Of a stretch of DNA of 64,000 nt, positions 1-10,029 are shown one piece after another. The notes below the pieces were generated by a model, which made no database searches, was not told the origin of the DNA, and worked only from the letters and a program-made list of their open reading frames with translations. This DNA comes from Hyphomicrobiales bacterium (GTDB taxonomy: Bacteria; Pseudomonadota; Alphaproteobacteria; Rhizobiales; Phreatobacteraceae). The translations under genes were made by a program, and so were the position numbers. The stretch is taken from positions 62,001 to 126,000 of the forward strand of contig JAFKKV010000022.1 of assembly GCA_017304475.1 (NCBI GenBank), in the 5' to 3' direction. Within the stretch, counting starts at the first letter, position 1; each line of letters opens with the position of its first letter.

Positions 1-21
1 GTCACGGACACCGCCCTGCAA

Positions 22-65
22 CCCCTGGATCCCCTTCCCCTCGCTTCGCTCGGCCGGGGATGACG
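22..65. repeat. REP-A family intergenic repeat, copy 1
   Basis: This single arm has the core CTGGATCCCCTTCCCCTCGC followed by GGCCGGGGATGACG. The same core recurs as inverted pairs at 12466-12670 and 49337-49522, always between genes. It probably has a partner arm before the window start. Bases 1-142 hold nothing else recognisable. Confidence 0.75.
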
Positions 66-142
66 TGGAGTACGTATCGGCAGCTGTTCCGCCGTTCCGC
101 GGTTCCGCCGTTCCGGCCGCGAACCTGCGCGTCGCATGCGCT

Positions 143-496
143 TCAGCGCCGGCCGTTCAGCCAGGCCTCGCAGCCGCGGATCGGATTGAGCTGGCAGGAA
201 TCGCCCGTATAGCCGTTGGCCCTTTGCATCGCGGCTTCCAGCTGCCACATCCGCGCCGTCCACTGGGGCATATAGGCGAAGCACTGGGGCTGCGGCATCA
301 TCACGCCCTGTGCGGCGTAGAGCGCCCGCTGCTGCTGGGAGGCGGCCGATTCCTGCATGCAGCGATAGGCGAGGGCCTGCACCTGGCGATATTCGGACTG
401 GATATCCTGCGCCATGGCAGCCGGCGCCAGGGCAATCGGGGCGATGACGCCCATCGTCAATGCGGCGGCGATCGACACCATCAGCGCGCGGGCCAT
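143..496 (-). CDS. Small secreted protein of unknown function
   Basis: A 117-residue protein with a clear N-terminal signal peptide (hydrophobic stretch SIAAALTMGVIAPIALAP ending in AMAQ, cleavage expected after the AxA-type site). The mature part is about 90 residues, rich in Gln, Met and Ala with four Cys (RCMQES, QCFAYM, SCQLNP, GCEAW), which suggests two disulfides in the periplasm. The ATG at 496 is preferred to the ATG at 502 because a GGAG lies six bases upstream of it. No domain is recognised. It is monocistronic, with a repeat on its downstream side. Confidence 0.6.
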   Translation of the reverse strand: MARALMVSIAAALTMGVIAPIALAPAAMAQDIQSEYRQVQALAYRCMQESAASQQQRALYAAQGVMMPQPQCFAYMPQWTARMWQLEAAMQRANGYTGDSCQLNPIRGCEAWLNGRR

Positions 497-634
497 GACC
501 ATCTCCGTTTGAAGGGGCGGACCGGTTGCCGGCCCGCGAACGAGCTCAGGTCTAGGGAGGCTGCCGCGTCGCGCCCATTGCAGGCGCTTGGTGAGGATTG
601 ATCGGGATGGGGCGACGATCGGGGCGAGGGGCGT

Positions 635-1249
635 TCAGCCGGTATTCTTTTCGCTCGCGGCGGCGACCATGGCTTCCGCCATCCGCTTGAAATGGGCGCT
701 CGGCCCCTCGGCGCCGGCGCTGCGGCGGCTGATCCGGGCGCCTTCGAGCAGGAGCCAGAGGGTGTCGGCGACCAGTTCGGGTTCGGCGAGCCTCGCCCGC
801 ACGCACAGGCCGACGAAACGGTCGCGATGCGACTTCTTGCCGGCCTCGATCACCCGCCGGGCCGGATGGTCGTCCTCGGCGAGGTCGATCGCGGCGGTCG
901 CCATTTCGCAGCCACGTTCATCGGCTTCGATACAGGTCGCGCCACAGGCGATCCAGGCGTTGAGCTGGCCCAAGGGGTCGCCGGGATGTTCGGCGTCGAG
1001 CTGGTCCCACCACAGGATCGATTCGTCGACCGCCCGCTGCATGCATTCGACAATCAGCTCGTCCTTCGAGCGGAAGTGCCGGTAGAGCGTCATCTTGTTG
1101 GACTGGGCCGCTTCGGCGATCGCGTCGACGCCGACGGCCCGGATGCCATGACGATGGAACAGGTCGCGCGCCGTCGCGACGATGCGTTCACGGGGGCGCA
1201 GTGTGGCGGCGTCATCCATCCTGTCATGCTGCAAGATCGTGTCCGACAT
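635..1249 (-). CDS. TetR/AcrR-family transcriptional repressor
   Basis: A 204-residue TetR-family regulator. The N-terminal helix-turn-helix spans about residues 19-65 (RERIVATARDLFHRHGIRAV, then VDAIAEAAQSNKMTLYRHF and the SKDELI helix). The C-terminal ligand domain is all helical and ends in a segment like TetR_C of AcrR-type regulators. It is divergent from the RND efflux operon, with a 195-bp intergenic region holding a perfect inverted repeat, so it probably represses the pump and itself and is released by a pump substrate. The start is uncertain: the ATG at 1249 has no clear ribosome-binding site, and an ATG at 1219 is an alternative. Confidence 0.9.
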   Translation of the reverse strand: MSDTILQHDRMDDAATLRPRERIVATARDLFHRHGIRAVGVDAIAEAAQSNKMTLYRHFRSKDELIVECMQRAVDESILWWDQLDAEHPGDPLGQLNAWIACGATCIEADERGCEMATAAIDLAEDDHPARRVIEAGKKSHRDRFVGLCVRARLAEPELVADTLWLLLEGARISRRSAGAEGPSAHFKRMAEAMVAAASEKNTG

Positions 1250-1273
1250 GGCGCGCTCGCGTGTTTCCGATCC

Positions 1274-1293
1274 GTAACAATACAGACTGTTAC
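1274..1293. promoter_or_regulatory. Probable TetR operator (inverted repeat)
   Basis: GTAACA (1274-1279) and TGTTAC (1288-1293) form a perfect 6-bp inverted repeat with an 8-bp spacer. It lies 25 bp upstream of the tetR start and about 150 bp upstream of the pump leader ORF, the usual place for a TetR/AcrR operator between divergent genes. Ownership by the adjacent regulator is inferred from position. Confidence 0.5.
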
Positions 1294-1443
1294 TGACCGG
1301 TAAGTATTTGGTATTGGGGTGGCCCGGTCAAGGGGCCGTTCGGGCGAAGGCCTGGGCGAGCGACGCGCTCATTGCGCGCTTTCAGGGGGGCCTGAAGACG
1401 CGTTGCCACGGAGCGCAAGGCAGTTTTCGGCAGGACAGGGCTC

Positions 1444-1680
1444 ATGGCGTCACACCGTAAAGAGCTAACCGTCGATCAGTTGCTCGACGATCCCCTGATC
1501 CTTGCCGTCATGCGGGCCGATCGCGTCGATCCGGCCCGGCTGAGGGTCATGCTGGCCCGGCTGAGCGCGAGCCTCGACCCATCAGGGCAGGCGGTTTCGG
1601 CGACCACGCCTCCGGCCGCCCGGAGCCTTGCCGGCGTCTGCGCGGCCATCACTTGCCGGAACGGGGCCGGAGCATGGTAA
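1444..1680 (+). CDS. Small conserved-looking leader ORF of the RND operon
   Basis: A 78-residue ORF of unknown function. The first 45 residues look like real protein (KELTVDQLLDDPLILAVMRA, then a helical segment VDPARLRVMLARLSASL); the C-terminal third is low complexity. Its stop overlaps the pump start (ATGGTAA at 1674-1680), a geometry that favours translational coupling. It could be a small soluble protein co-produced with the pump or simply a coupling leader. No domain is recognised. Confidence 0.55.
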   Translation: MASHRKELTVDQLLDDPLILAVMRADRVDPARLRVMLARLSASLDPSGQAVSATTPPAARSLAGVCAAITCRNGAGAW

Positions 1681-4600
1681 ATTTCTTCATTCATCGTCCG
1701 ATCTTCGCCTCGTCGATCGCCGTCATCATGGTGCTCGCCGGCACGATCGCCTATTTCCTGCTGCCGGTGGCGCAGTTTCCCAACATCACGCCGCCGCAGG
1801 TCGTGGTCAGCGCCAATTATCCCGGCGCCAGCGCCCAGGTCGTCGCCGACACCGTGACCACGCCGCTGGAGCAGGCGATCAACGGCGTCACCGGCATGAC
1901 CTACATGTCGTCGGCCAGTTCCAATGACGGATCCTCGCGCATCACCGTCACCTTCGATGTCGGCTATCCCCTGGCGATCGCCGCGGTCGACGTGCAGAAC
2001 CGTGTGTCCCAGGCCGCCTCCGCCCTTCCCGGCATCGTCAACCAGGGCGGCGTGTCGATCACCAAGCAGAACCCGAACTTCGTCCTGATCGTCAACCTGA
2101 CCTCATCGGACGGCTCGGTCGACCCGATCGCGCTCAGCAATTTCGCCTATTTGCAGGTCGTCGATCCGCTGAAGCGCGTGCCCGGTGTCGGCGACGTGCT
2201 GATCTTCGGCGAGCGGCGCTATTCCATGCGCATCTGGCTCGATCCGGACAAGCTCGCCAACCTCGGCATCACCGCCGTCGACGTGCAGCAAGCCGTCGCC
2301 GAGCAGAACGTCCAGGTCGCCGCCGGCAAGATCGGCCAGCCGCCGACGCCGTCGGGCACGGCCTTCGAGATGCAGGTCAATGCCGCGGGCCGGCTGAGCG
2401 ATCCGCAGGAATTCGGCAATATCGTCGTGCGGGCCAATGCCGCCGCCGGCTCGGTGGTGCGGCTGCGCGATGTCGCGCGCATCGAGCTGGGAGCCCTGCA
2501 ATATTCGTCCACGGCCTTCTACAACGGGCAGCCGACCGTGGTGCTCGGCGTGTTCCAGGCGCCGGGCTCGAACTCGCTGCAATTGCAGAAGAACGTCGAA
2601 GCCAAGATGAAGGAGCTGCAGGCCCGTTTCCCGCGCAGCGTCGAATACGGCCTGCATTACGACACCACGCGCTTCGTCGCCGCCGCGATGGAAGACGTGG
2701 TGAAGACGCTGCTCGAGGCGCTCATCCTGGTCGTCGCGGTCGTCTTCATCTTCCTGCAGAGCTGGCGCACCACGATCATTCCGGTGATCGCCATTCCGGT
2801 CTCGCTGATCGCCACCATGGTGGTGATGCTGATGCTCGGCTTCTCGATCAACATGCTGAGCATGCTCGGCATGGTGCTGGCCATCGGCCTGGTCGTCGAC
2901 GACGCCATCGTGGTGGTCGAAAATGTCGAGCGGCAGCTGGAGGCGGGCCATCCACCGCTGGAAGCCGCCCAGCTCGCCATGAAGGAAGTGACCGGGCCGA
3001 TCGTCGCTACGACAGCGGTGCTGATGGCGGTGTTCATCCCCGTCGCCTTCATTCCCGGCGTCGCCGGCCAGCTCTACAACCAGTTCGCGCTGACGGTGGC
3101 GATCTCGGTCGGCATCTCCGCGTTCAACTCGCTGACCTTGAGCCCGGCTTTGTCGGCGGCCTTCCTGCGCCATCGTCCGCCGAGCAATTTCTTCCTCTAC
3201 CGCTGGTTCAATTCAGGCTTCCACCGCCTGTCGCACGGCTATGCCGCCTCGGTGCACGGGCTGGTCAGGCTGCGCTGGCTCGTCCTGGTGCTGTTCGCCG
3301 TCGTGATCGCCGCCACCTACTGGATCTCCACCCGCATTCCCTCGACCTTCCTGCCGGTCGAGGACCAGGGCTATTTCTTCGCGGTGGTCCAATTGCCCGA
3401 CGGCGCGTCGCTCGAGCGTACCGATGCGGTGTCCAAGCAGGTGCGCGACACGCTGCTGGCGACGCCCGGCGTCGACAAGGTGATGTCGATCAGCGGCTTC
3501 AACTTCCTGACCGGCGCGGCGCAGTCGAGCTCCGGCGTGCTGTTCGCCATTCTCAAGCCGTGGAGCGAGCGCGGACCGGGCTACAGCGCGACCGAAATCG
3601 TCAACGGCGTGCGCCCGAAGCTGTTCGGGGTTCCCCAGGCGCTGGTTTTCGCCTTCGAACCGCCGTCGATCCAGGGCCTCGGCGCCACCGGCGGTTTCGA
3701 ATTCCAGCTCGAGGATCTCTCGGGGCGCGGCGCTGCCGCCGTCAACGAGGCCATGCAGGCCCTGCTGGCGGAGGCGCGCAAGCAGCCCGAGCTCAATCCG
3801 CAGACCCTGTTCAGCACCTTCTCGACCTCGACGCCGCAGTTCCGCTACGACCTCGACCGCAACAAGGCGAAGCTGCTCGGCCTCAATCTGCCCGACGTGT
3901 TCAACACGCTGCAGATCTATCTCGGCTCGCTCTATGTGAACGACTTCAACCTGTTCGGCCGCACCTTCCGCGTCACCTTGCAGGCCAACCAGGGGGCCCG
4001 CGCGGCGGCCGCCGACCTGACCCGGCTCTATGTGCGCAACAATTCAGGCGCCATGGTGCCGCTGTCGACGCTCGGCACGCTGCAGCCCATTGTCGGGCCG
4101 GAGACCGTCACGCATTACAACAATTATGGTTCGGCCCTGATCAATGGCAGCGCGGCGCCCGGTTTCTCGTCAGGCCAGGCCGTGGTGGCGATGGAGCGGG
4201 CGGCAGCCGCCGCCCTGCCGCGCGACTTCGGTTTCGAGTGGACCGGCATCACCTTCCAGGAACTGAAGGCGGGATCGATCGCCATCGTCGTCTTCGCGCT
4301 CGCCATCGTCTTCGTCTTCCTGATCCTGGCGGCGCAATATGAAAGCTGGTCCATGCCGTTCATGGTGCTGCTGTCGGTGCCGCTCGCGCTGTTCGGCGCG
4401 CTGCTGGCGATCTGGCTGCGCGGCTTGCAGCTGGACGTCTATTCCCAGATCGGCTTCGTCATGCTGATCGGGCTCGCGGCGAAGAACGCCATCCTGATCG
4501 TCGAATTCGCCAAGCGGCGGCGCGAAGAGGGATTGAGCATCATCGATGCCGCGACCGAAGCGGCCCGGCTCCGGCTGCGCCCGATCCTGATGACGGCCTT

Positions 4601-4832
4601 CGCCTTCATCCTGGGCGTCGTGCCGTTGATGCTGGCGACCGGCGCGGGTGCGGCCAGCCGCCAGTCGCTGGGAACGGCGGTGTTCGGCGGCATGCTGGTC
4701 GCCACCATCCTGACCCTTGTATTCGTGCCGGTGTTCTATGCGATGATCGAACAGTGGCGTGAGAAGACCCTGAAGCATCCGGTCGGAGCGCCCCCGCATG
4801 GGGTCACCGGCCATGCCCAGGCCGCGGAATAA
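1674..4832 (+). CDS. RND multidrug efflux inner-membrane transporter (HAE1/AcrB family)
   Basis: A 1052-residue proton-driven RND pump of the AcrB/MexB type, normal in length. Visible features are the N-terminal MVNFFIHRPIFA helix, the proton-relay Asp pair in GLVVDDAIVVVENVE (about D409/D410), the TM10 lysine in GLAAKNAILIVEFAKRR (about K937), two large periplasmic porter/docking loops and a cytosolic C-terminus. The ATG at 1674 matches the family N-terminus; an in-frame ATG at 1653 would add seven residues unlike the family. It acts with the adaptor encoded 15 bp downstream and needs an outer-membrane channel, which is not in this window. Substrates are probably hydrophobic drugs. The order pump-then-adaptor is the reverse of acrAB. 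Confidence 0.95.
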   Translation: MVNFFIHRPIFASSIAVIMVLAGTIAYFLLPVAQFPNITPPQVVVSANYPGASAQVVADTVTTPLEQAINGVTGMTYMSSASSNDGSSRITVTFDVGYPLAIAAVDVQNRVSQAASALPGIVNQGGVSITKQNPNFVLIVNLTSSDGSVDPIALSNFAYLQVVDPLKRVPGVGDVLIFGERRYSMRIWLDPDKLANLGITAVDVQQAVAEQNVQVAAGKIGQPPTPSGTAFEMQVNAAGRLSDPQEFGNIVVRANAAAGSVVRLRDVARIELGALQYSSTAFYNGQPTVVLGVFQAPGSNSLQLQKNVEAKMKELQARFPRSVEYGLHYDTTRFVAAAMEDVVKTLLEALILVVAVVFIFLQSWRTTIIPVIAIPVSLIATMVVMLMLGFSINMLSMLGMVLAIGLVVDDAIVVVENVERQLEAGHPPLEAAQLAMKEVTGPIVATTAVLMAVFIPVAFIPGVAGQLYNQFALTVAISVGISAFNSLTLSPALSAAFLRHRPPSNFFLYRWFNSGFHRLSHGYAASVHGLVRLRWLVLVLFAVVIAATYWISTRIPSTFLPVEDQGYFFAVVQLPDGASLERTDAVSKQVRDTLLATPGVDKVMSISGFNFLTGAAQSSSGVLFAILKPWSERGPGYSATEIVNGVRPKLFGVPQALVFAFEPPSIQGLGATGGFEFQLEDLSGRGAAAVNEAMQALLAEARKQPELNPQTLFSTFSTSTPQFRYDLDRNKAKLLGLNLPDVFNTLQIYLGSLYVNDFNLFGRTFRVTLQANQGARAAAADLTRLYVRNNSGAMVPLSTLGTLQPIVGPETVTHYNNYGSALINGSAAPGFSSGQAVVAMERAAAAALPRDFGFEWTGITFQELKAGSIAIVVFALAIVFVFLILAAQYESWSMPFMVLLSVPLALFGALLAIWLRGLQLDVYSQIGFVMLIGLAAKNAILIVEFAKRRREEGLSIIDAATEAARLRLRPILMTAFAFILGVVPLMLATGAGAASRQSLGTAVFGGMLVATILTLVFVPVFYAMIEQWREKTLKHPVGAPPHGVTGHAQAAE

Positions 4833-4847
4833 GACGGGAAATTGCCC

Positions 4848-6008
4848 ATGCCCCTTGGAAAAGTCAGGTTCAGCGTAGCAGTCGTGGCGGTCGCCGCGGC
4901 GGCCGGCGCCTATTTCGTCCTGCGTCACCAGCCCGGCGTCGAGCGTGCCGTGGCGGCGCCAGGCCCGGCCGCACAGGCCATGCCGGTGCCGGTGGCGGCG
5001 GTGGTCAAGCGGACGATGCCGATCTATCTCGACTATGCGGCACGCACGGAATCGATCCGCAACGTCGTCCTGCAGGCCAAGATCACCGGCTATATGGGCG
5101 CGCAGAGCCGGGCCGACGGCACCGATGTCAAGGAAGGCGATCTGATCTACCAGATCGACCAGCGCGACTATCAGGTAGCCCTCGACAGCGCCAACGCCCA
5201 GGTCGACCGGGACGCCGCGTCGCTCGAATATCTGCGCTCCAATCTCAGCCGCGGCAACGAGCTGGCCCGCAACGGCTATCTGGCGCGGGATTCGTTCGAA
5301 CAGCGCACGAGTTCGGTGCGGCAGGGCGAAGCGCAGCTCGCCATGTCGCGCACGGCCGTGCGCGGCGCCGAGCTCAATCTCAGCTATACCGAGATCCGGG
5401 CGCCGTTCACCGGTCGCCTCGGACGCAACCAGGCGCCGGCCGGCACGCTGATCAGCGCGGCGGGCACGCCGCTCAACACGCTGGTGCAGCTCGCCCCGAT
5501 CTACGTGACCTTCAATCCGAGCGAGACCGACCTGGTCGAGATCCAGAAGGCGCGGGCGGTCGGCAAGATCGAGGCGCAGGTGCGCGTGCCCGGCGAAGCG
5601 CAGAGCCGGCATCGCGGCGAACTGACCTTCATCGACAACAGCGTGGATCGCGCGACCGGCACCATCGTGGCGCGCGCGACGATCGACAATGGCGACCTGG
5701 CGCTGCTGCCGGGACAATATGTCAATGTCCGCCTGCTGATCGGCGAGCGCCCGGACACATTGCTGGTGCCGCAGGTCGCCATCGGCTCCAATCAGCTCGG
5801 CAAGTTCGTCTATGTGATCGAGGAGGGGGGCAAGGTCGGCATCCGACTGGTCGAGCTCGGCTCGATCGACGGCGATCTCGTCGCGGTGAACAGGGGGATC
5901 CGCGAGACCGACCAGATCATCAGCGGCAACCTGCAGAAGATCTTCCCCGGCATGCCGGTGGCGCCCTTGCCGCCGCGGCCGGCAACGGCGGCTGCTCCGG
6001 CGGCCTGA
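4848..6008 (+). CDS. RND efflux periplasmic adaptor subunit (AcrA/MexA family)
   Basis: A 386-residue membrane-fusion protein. It has an N-terminal membrane anchor (VRFSVAVVAVAAAAGAYFVL, no lipobox Cys), then a barrel-sandwich half (KITGYMGAQSRADGTDVKEG), a helical hairpin with coiled-coil character (about residues 110-180), the second lipoyl half (IRAPFTGRLGR) and a beta-barrel domain ending in a Pro/Ala-rich tail. It bridges the pump to a TolC-type channel. The ATG at 4848 has GGGA eight bases upstream; a TTG at 4842 is also in frame. It is the last gene of the operon. Confidence 0.93.
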   Translation: MPLGKVRFSVAVVAVAAAAGAYFVLRHQPGVERAVAAPGPAAQAMPVPVAAVVKRTMPIYLDYAARTESIRNVVLQAKITGYMGAQSRADGTDVKEGDLIYQIDQRDYQVALDSANAQVDRDAASLEYLRSNLSRGNELARNGYLARDSFEQRTSSVRQGEAQLAMSRTAVRGAELNLSYTEIRAPFTGRLGRNQAPAGTLISAAGTPLNTLVQLAPIYVTFNPSETDLVEIQKARAVGKIEAQVRVPGEAQSRHRGELTFIDNSVDRATGTIVARATIDNGDLALLPGQYVNVRLLIGERPDTLLVPQVAIGSNQLGKFVYVIEEGGKVGIRLVELGSIDGDLVAVNRGIRETDQIISGNLQKIFPGMPVAPLPPRPATAAAPAA

Positions 6009-6054
6009 CGGCGCCCGATCCGCGACCGGCCGGCGGATCGGCGGCCGCGCCCGG

Positions 6055-6759
<705 letters not shown>

Positions 6760-6765
6760 GGCGGG

Positions 6766-7446
6766 TCAATCCACGTGCCAGGGCGGCGGGCAGACACCCT
6801 CGCGCGCCAGTTCGTCCCAGACGTTGCAGGCATCCACCAGCACCGGGCCGCCACAGGGCAGGATCACATAGGAGACGCCCTCGGCGATCTTGGCGGCGCT
6901 GGCGCCCTGGGCGAAGGCGCGCTTCAGGTGGAAACGCATGCCGTCGCGCGACTTGCGGGCGGCGTGGCCGACGATCAGCGCGATCTCGGCGATCGGTTCC
7001 GGCAGGTCGCCGCGCGCGGCATCGACGATCTTCGCGTAGCGGGCTTCGATCTCCGCGGTATCGACCCAGCGCGACCAGCTGGTCGAGAAGGCCATGACCG
7101 GGAAGGCCTCGACGGCGCCGGCGATCGCCATGCAGTCGTGGATCTGGGCCCGCGTCAGGCCGGATTCCTCGGCGCGCGGCATGTGGATGTCGCCATAGGC
7201 CTCGCGGGCGGAGGCGAGCAGCACCAGCCAGACCACTTCGCGCTCGAAATAGGTGAAGCTGCGCTCGATCAGCGTCAGCTCCCGGTAATAGGCGTCATAA
7301 GCCTCCATCAGGTCGGGATCGTGGGCGCAGAGCATCCGGTGGTAGGGCAAGAGGTAGCCGCGGGTCGCCTCGGCCTTGGCCAGCGCGGCGGCGCCGCGGG
7401 CCTTGCGCGCTTCCGCGCTGATGTCTTGCTTCTTGATGAAGGTCAT
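6766..7446 (-). CDS. Carboxymuconolactone decarboxylase (AhpD-like) family protein
   Basis: A 226-residue protein with two helical CMD repeats: one around YFEREVVWLVLLASAREAYG (about residues 64-85) and one around IAEIALIVGHAARKS (about 150-165). It lacks the CxxC pair of AhpD peroxidase, so it belongs with the decarboxylase or uncharacterised side of the superfamily. It sits inside a liv-type importer operon, its ATG overlapping the livG stop and its stop 6 bp before livF, so it is almost certainly co-expressed and probably acts on the imported compound. The exact reaction is not known. Confidence 0.75.
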   Translation of the reverse strand: MTFIKKQDISAEARKARGAAALAKAEATRGYLLPYHRMLCAHDPDLMEAYDAYYRELTLIERSFTYFEREVVWLVLLASAREAYGDIHMPRAEESGLTRAQIHDCMAIAGAVEAFPVMAFSTSWSRWVDTAEIEARYAKIVDAARGDLPEPIAEIALIVGHAARKSRDGMRFHLKRAFAQGASAAKIAEGVSYVILPCGGPVLVDACNVWDELAREGVCPPPWHVD

Positions 7447-8165
7447 TCGTCGGTTCCCAGATAGGCGGCGATGACACGCGGGTCGCGCGTCACCGCGTCA
7501 GGCGTCCCTTGCGCGATCAGCATGCCGGTCTCGAGCACCATGACGATGTCGGAGACGCGCATGACCGCGCTCATGTCGTGTTCGACCAGGAGCACGGTGG
7601 CCCCGGCCTCGCGGATGCGGCGGAGGATGTCGACCATCTCGGCCGTTTCGGTGTGGTTGAGGCCGGCGCAGGGCTCGTCGGCGAGCAGGAGCGAGGGGCG
7701 GGCGGCGAGCGCGCGGGCCACTTCCAGGCGGCGCAACTGGCCAACCGTCAGCTCGCGCGCCTCGCGTCCGGCCAGGTCGCCCAGGCCGGCGAGCTCGACG
7801 GCATGGTGGGTGACCGCCTGGACGTCGCGCGGGCCGGCGCGGCCGAACAGCGCGCCGATGCGGACATTCTCGACCACCGACATGGCCGGAAAGGGCTTGG
7901 CGATCTGGAACGCCCGGGCGACGCCCTGCTGGGCGATGCGCTCCGGCGATATGCCGGTAATGTCGCGCGCCTCGAAGACGATCTGGCCCTGGTCCGGCGG
8001 GAAATAGCCGGTCAGCAGGTTGAAGAAGGTCGATTTTCCGGCGCCGTTCGGTCCGATGAGGCTGCAGATCGAGCCCTTCGGCACCGACAGCGACACGTCC
8101 TGGATGGCCTTCAGGCCGCGGAACGACTTGCTCAGATGGGAGACGGCGAGAATGGGGCTGTCCAT
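7443..8165 (-). CDS. livG: ABC transporter ATPase, LivG type
   Basis: A 240-residue ATP-binding subunit of the same importer. Walker A is LIGPNGAGKST, followed by the LivG-type insert FNLLTGYFPPDQGQI; the signature is LTVGQLRRLEVARALA (a variant of the usual LSGGQ-like motif) and Walker B is LLLADEPCAGLNHTE. The ATG at 8165 has GGAG eight bases upstream; a GTG at 8171 overlapping the livM stop is the alternative. It overlaps the CMD-like gene by 4 bp at its 3' end. Confidence 0.92.
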   Translation of the reverse strand: MDSPILAVSHLSKSFRGLKAIQDVSLSVPKGSICSLIGPNGAGKSTFFNLLTGYFPPDQGQIVFEARDITGISPERIAQQGVARAFQIAKPFPAMSVVENVRIGALFGRAGPRDVQAVTHHAVELAGLGDLAGREARELTVGQLRRLEVARALAARPSLLLADEPCAGLNHTETAEMVDILRRIREAGATVLLVEHDMSAVMRVSDIVMVLETGMLIAQGTPDAVTRDPRVIAAYLGTDE

Positions 8166-8167
8166 CG

Positions 8168-9148
8168 TCACTGCTCCCGCCGGCGCTTCGCCCGCAGGCG
8201 ATAGCCGTCATAGAGGCCGATCAGTCCGTTCGGCGCGGCCAGCACCAGGACGGCGATGAGCAGGCCGGTCATGAACATGTGGATATCGAGGAGTTCGCCG
8301 AGCAGGATCTGGGTGACCAGCGTCATCAGCCCGGCGCCGAGGATCGGGCCGACGATCGTGCCCATGCCGCCGAGCAGCGAATAGACGATGACGTTGAGGT
8401 TGAACTCGTTGCGGAACACCGAATTGCCGGTGATGTAGCCGAGGTTCTGGGCATAGACGACGCCCATCAGCGCGGTGAGCATGGCCGAGATGACGAAGGC
8501 CTGGATCTTGTAGCGCGTCGTCGGCACGCCCAGCATGCGGGCCGTGTCCTCGTCCTCGCGGATCGCCAGGAGGCCGTAGCCGATGCGCGCGTGGCGCACG
8601 CAGATGGCGGCGACGACGATCAGCACGGTGGAGCCGAGCAGCGCCCAGTAATAGAAATTTTCAGGGGTCACGCCGCGCGGCACGATGTCGACGAGATTGA
8701 GCCCGATGGCGCCCCGGAAGGCGTCCACATTGCTGATCAGCTCGTAGCAGACTTGGCTGACGCCGAGCATGGCGATGGCGAAATAGATGCCGCGCAGGCG
8801 CAGGATCGGCCAGGCGATGATCAGCGCGAGCAGGCCGTTGACCAGGAGCGCGGCGAGCAGTCCGGCGGCGAAGGCGGCCCAGGGGGCGGCGGCGGGCATG
8901 GCCGCCTGGGTCAGCGCCGCGACGAAGGCGCCGGTGCCGACAAAGGCGGAATTGCCGAAGCTCCAATAGCCCGAGAAGCCGCCGAGAATGGTCCAGGCGA
9001 CGGCGAGGCCGGCGGCCAGGATGAACAGCTGGCCGACCCGGACGCTGTAGGGGGCGAGCACCATGGGCAGGAGCGCCAGCACGAGCGCGCCGGCAATGGT
9101 GACGGCGATGCCAGTCCAGGCGGCGCGCGGCGAGACGAAACCGTTCAT
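8168..9148 (-). CDS. livM: ABC transporter permease, LivM type
   Basis: A 326-residue inner-membrane permease with about eight to ten hydrophobic helices and the LivM signature region (LRGIYFAIAMLGVSQ and, in the cytosolic EAA-like loop, LAIREDEDTARMLGV). The ATG at 9148 overlaps the livH stop as ATGA; the longer open frame reaching 9361 encodes Arg/Pro-rich shadow sequence of livH and is rejected. It pairs with LivH to form the channel. Confidence 0.92.
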   Translation of the reverse strand: MNGFVSPRAAWTGIAVTIAGALVLALLPMVLAPYSVRVGQLFILAAGLAVAWTILGGFSGYWSFGNSAFVGTGAFVAALTQAAMPAAAPWAAFAAGLLAALLVNGLLALIIAWPILRLRGIYFAIAMLGVSQVCYELISNVDAFRGAIGLNLVDIVPRGVTPENFYYWALLGSTVLIVVAAICVRHARIGYGLLAIREDEDTARMLGVPTTRYKIQAFVISAMLTALMGVVYAQNLGYITGNSVFRNEFNLNVIVYSLLGGMGTIVGPILGAGLMTLVTQILLGELLDIHMFMTGLLIAVLVLAAPNGLIGLYDGYRLRAKRRREQ

Positions 9149-10020
9149 CGCGACCCCCGGAAGCTGTGGCCGAGCAGTCCGGCGGGCCGGGCGATGAGCA
9201 TCAGCACCAGCAGCAGGAACATCATGGCGTTCGGGAAGGCCGCGCCGATCAGCTGGGCCGTGGTGGTGTTGACGATGCCCAGGATCAGGCCGCCGATCAG
9301 GGCGCCTGCCGGGCTGCCGATACCGCCGAGCGTGACCACCACGAAGGCATTGACGGTCCACAGCGTTTCATCGGGCGGCGAAAACGGCATGACGAGGCCG
9401 ATGGCGACGCCGGCGGCACCCGCGAAGGCCGCGGACAGGCCGCAGGTCATGGCGAAGACGTGGCGGACATTGACGCCGCAAAGTGCCGCGGCCTGTTCCT
9501 GCTGGGCGGTCGCCCGGATCACCCGGCCGAGGCTGCTGAAGCGCAGCGTCGCCGCCAGCAGGCAGAGCAGCACCACGCTGACCGCGAGCGCGGCGACGCG
9601 GGTGAGGCCGAGCGTGACCTCGCCGAAATTCAGCGCGTCGAAGGCGTAGGACGGCGTGATGCTCTTGAAGTCGGGAGAATAGACCAGCACCAGCGCGTTG
9701 CGGATCATCAGCGCGCAGCCATAGGTCAGGAGCATGGAAGCGAGCAGGCTCGCCCGCTGCGTCGCCCATTGAATGACCGTGCGCTGGAACAGATAGCCGA
9801 GGCCGAACATGACGATCATGATCGCCGGCAGGGCGAGCAGCGGGTCGATGCCGGTGAAATGCCAGATCGACCAGGCCGCATAGCCGCCGATCAGGACGAA
9901 GGCGCCGTGGCTGAGATTGACCACGCCGAGCACCCCGAACAGGAGCGAGAAGCCGACCGCGGCGAGCGAGAACAGGCCGCCGAGCACCAGCCCGTCGGCA
10001 AGCGTTTGCAATGACAGCAT
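9145..10020 (-). CDS. livH: ABC transporter permease, LivH type
   Basis: A 291-residue permease. The N-terminus (MLSLQTLADGLVLGGLFSLA) and the helices that follow (VGFSLLFGVLGVVNLSHGAF) are the LivH signature; the EAA-like loop includes SSLGRVIRATAQQEQAAALC. It starts 9 bp after livK and overlaps livM by 4 bp. It forms the translocation pore with LivM. Confidence 0.92.
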   Translation of the reverse strand: MLSLQTLADGLVLGGLFSLAAVGFSLLFGVLGVVNLSHGAFVLIGGYAAWSIWHFTGIDPLLALPAIMIVMFGLGYLFQRTVIQWATQRASLLASMLLTYGCALMIRNALVLVYSPDFKSITPSYAFDALNFGEVTLGLTRVAALAVSVVLLCLLAATLRFSSLGRVIRATAQQEQAAALCGVNVRHVFAMTCGLSAAFAGAAGVAIGLVMPFSPPDETLWTVNAFVVVTLGGIGSPAGALIGGLILGIVNTTTAQLIGAAFPNAMMFLLLVLMLIARPAGLLGHSFRGSR

Positions 10021-10029
10021 GGGATGGTC

